A program made the translations under genes and the position numbers. From Bacteroidia bacterium (GTDB lineage: Bacteria; Bacteroidota; Bacteroidia; Bacteroidales; JAPLDU01), in the NCBI GenBank assembly GCA_026391255.1, contig JAPLDU010000076.1, forward strand, positions 1 to 37,452: a stretch of 37,452 bases of DNA. The letters are read 5' to 3'. The notes below the pieces were generated by a model, which did no database searches, was not told the origin of the DNA, and saw only the letters and a program-made list of their open reading frames with translations. Every line of letters starts with the position of its first letter. The stretch's first letter is position 1. Of this stretch, positions 36,830 through 37,452 are shown in pieces.

Positions 36830-37452
36830 ATGACTTACGAAGAAAGATTACAAAACGTATCGGTGCTTGGTGCGGCCGGCAAGATGGGTAGCGGAATATT
36901 GCTCCTTACTGCCGTTGAAATGGCTGACCTGAGCCTGAAGCCCGAAAACAAAGGGAAACATTTTGTGTTAAACGCCATTGACGTTTCTCCTGAAGTTTTA
37001 TCAGGGCTGATGAAATACCTGAGAACACAGGTGCTGAAAGTGGCTGAGAAAAAGATCGTCGCTCTGCGGAAAGTGTATCACGACCGCAAAGATCTGATTG
37101 AGAACTGCGAGATCATCGACCAGTACATCTTTGATGTGTTGAATGTTGTCAGGCCTTCCATCAAACTGGAAGCCGCTTACCATTCAACCCTGGTTTTTGA
37201 AGCCATAAAAGAAGATCCGACATTGAAAGTCAGTATCTTCTCAATTATTAACAAAAATAACCCCTTAAAACCATGGTTTTTTACCAATACTTCTTCCATC
37301 CCGATCACCAGGCTGGATGAAGAAGCTCATCTCGAAGGCAGGATCATCGGCTTCCATTTTTATAACCCGCCGGCAGTTCAGAAATTGGTAGAACTCATCA
37401 GGGCGAAGAATACAAAGCAGGAAGTGGTTGATTTTGCCCTCAGTTATGCCAA
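36830..37452 (+). CDS. 3-hydroxyacyl-CoA dehydrogenase-like protein, 3' end outside the window
   Basis: The first 207 codons are present; the frame is still open at the window edge. The N-terminal NAD-binding motif is VSVLGAAGKMGSGI (about 10-23). A longer than usual insertion (about 30-110) precedes the conserved Ser segment (FFTNTSSIPITRL). Then comes the catalytic block GFHFYNPPAVQKLVELI with the expected His, Asn-Pro and Glu. Unlike the dehydrogenase at 5655-6602, the HF-x-NP motif is intact. With the crotonase 2.3 kb upstream it suits beta-oxidation or butyrate synthesis. The missing C-terminal domain prevents a finer call. Confidence 0.82.
   Translation, partial: MTYEERLQNVSVLGAAGKMGSGILLLTAVEMADLSLKPENKGKHFVLNAIDVSPEVLSGLMKYLRTQVLKVAEKKIVALRKVYHDRKDLIENCEIIDQYIFDVLNVVRPSIKLEAAYHSTLVFEAIKEDPTLKVSIFSIINKNNPLKPWFFTNTSSIPITRLDEEAHLEGRIIGFHFYNPPAVQKLVELIRAKNTKQEVVDFALSYA

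Overview
The window looks like a chromosomal piece of an anaerobic, fermentative member of the Bacteroidota (Bacteroidales-like). The signs are two proteins with type IX secretion (T9SS) C-terminal sorting domains, a TPR/PD40/OmpA envelope protein, TAnnTTTG-type -7 promoter elements in front of several genes, and intergenic repeats of a kind common in this phylum. No tRNA, rRNA or CRISPR array was seen.

Layout. 1-2.1 kb: a GT-C-like membrane protein. 2.2-6.6 kb (minus): hbd-like dehydrogenase, ackA, ptb and buk, an acyl-CoA to acyl-phosphate to acid plus ATP module. 7.0-9.1 kb (minus): a PorE-like OmpA/PD40 protein. 9.2-12.9 kb (minus): a single-chain restriction-modification enzyme. 13.4-17.4 kb (plus): ffh, a lipoprotein, a DUF2784 protein and a fused SpmA/SpmB carrier-like protein. 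17.4-19.4 kb: an AT-rich island with two orphan lipoprotein genes, flanked by decayed IS66 transposase pieces. 19.4-26.7 kb (minus): NuoE-, NuoF- and NuoG-like genes followed without gaps by NfnA- and NfnB-like genes, then a STAS gene. 26.8-28.5 kb: a T9SS-sorted seven-repeat SBBP protein. 28.9-32.4 kb (minus): a small orphan antitoxin-like gene, a [FeFe]-hydrogenase-domain protein, a DRTGG+HATPase protein, a DRTGG protein and a Cys-rich protein. 32.8-37.5 kb: a YdeI-like protein, a crotonase, a second 554-residue SBBP/T9SS protein and the start of a second hydroxyacyl-CoA dehydrogenase.

How the parts may fit. The acyl-kinase operon, the crotonase and the two hydroxyacyl-CoA dehydrogenases belong to C4/short-chain acyl-CoA metabolism, which produces or consumes NADH and reduced ferredoxin. 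The soluble NuoEFG-NfnAB set has flavin, NAD(P) and many Fe-S sites but no membrane subunit, no H-cluster and no visible Mo/W-ligating Cys, so it is best read as a bifurcating NAD(P)H/ferredoxin transhydrogenase. The nearby hydrogenase-like protein keeps the four H-cluster Cys but lacks the proton-shuttle Cys. It is stacked with an RsbW-like ATPase, while a STAS antagonist sits behind nfnB. I infer a redox or H2 sensing partner-switch that controls this energy module.

The most unusual DNA feature is a set of 7-bp (sometimes 8-bp) imperfect tandem arrays. Their unit sequences differ, but they repeatedly begin at or overlap stop codons.
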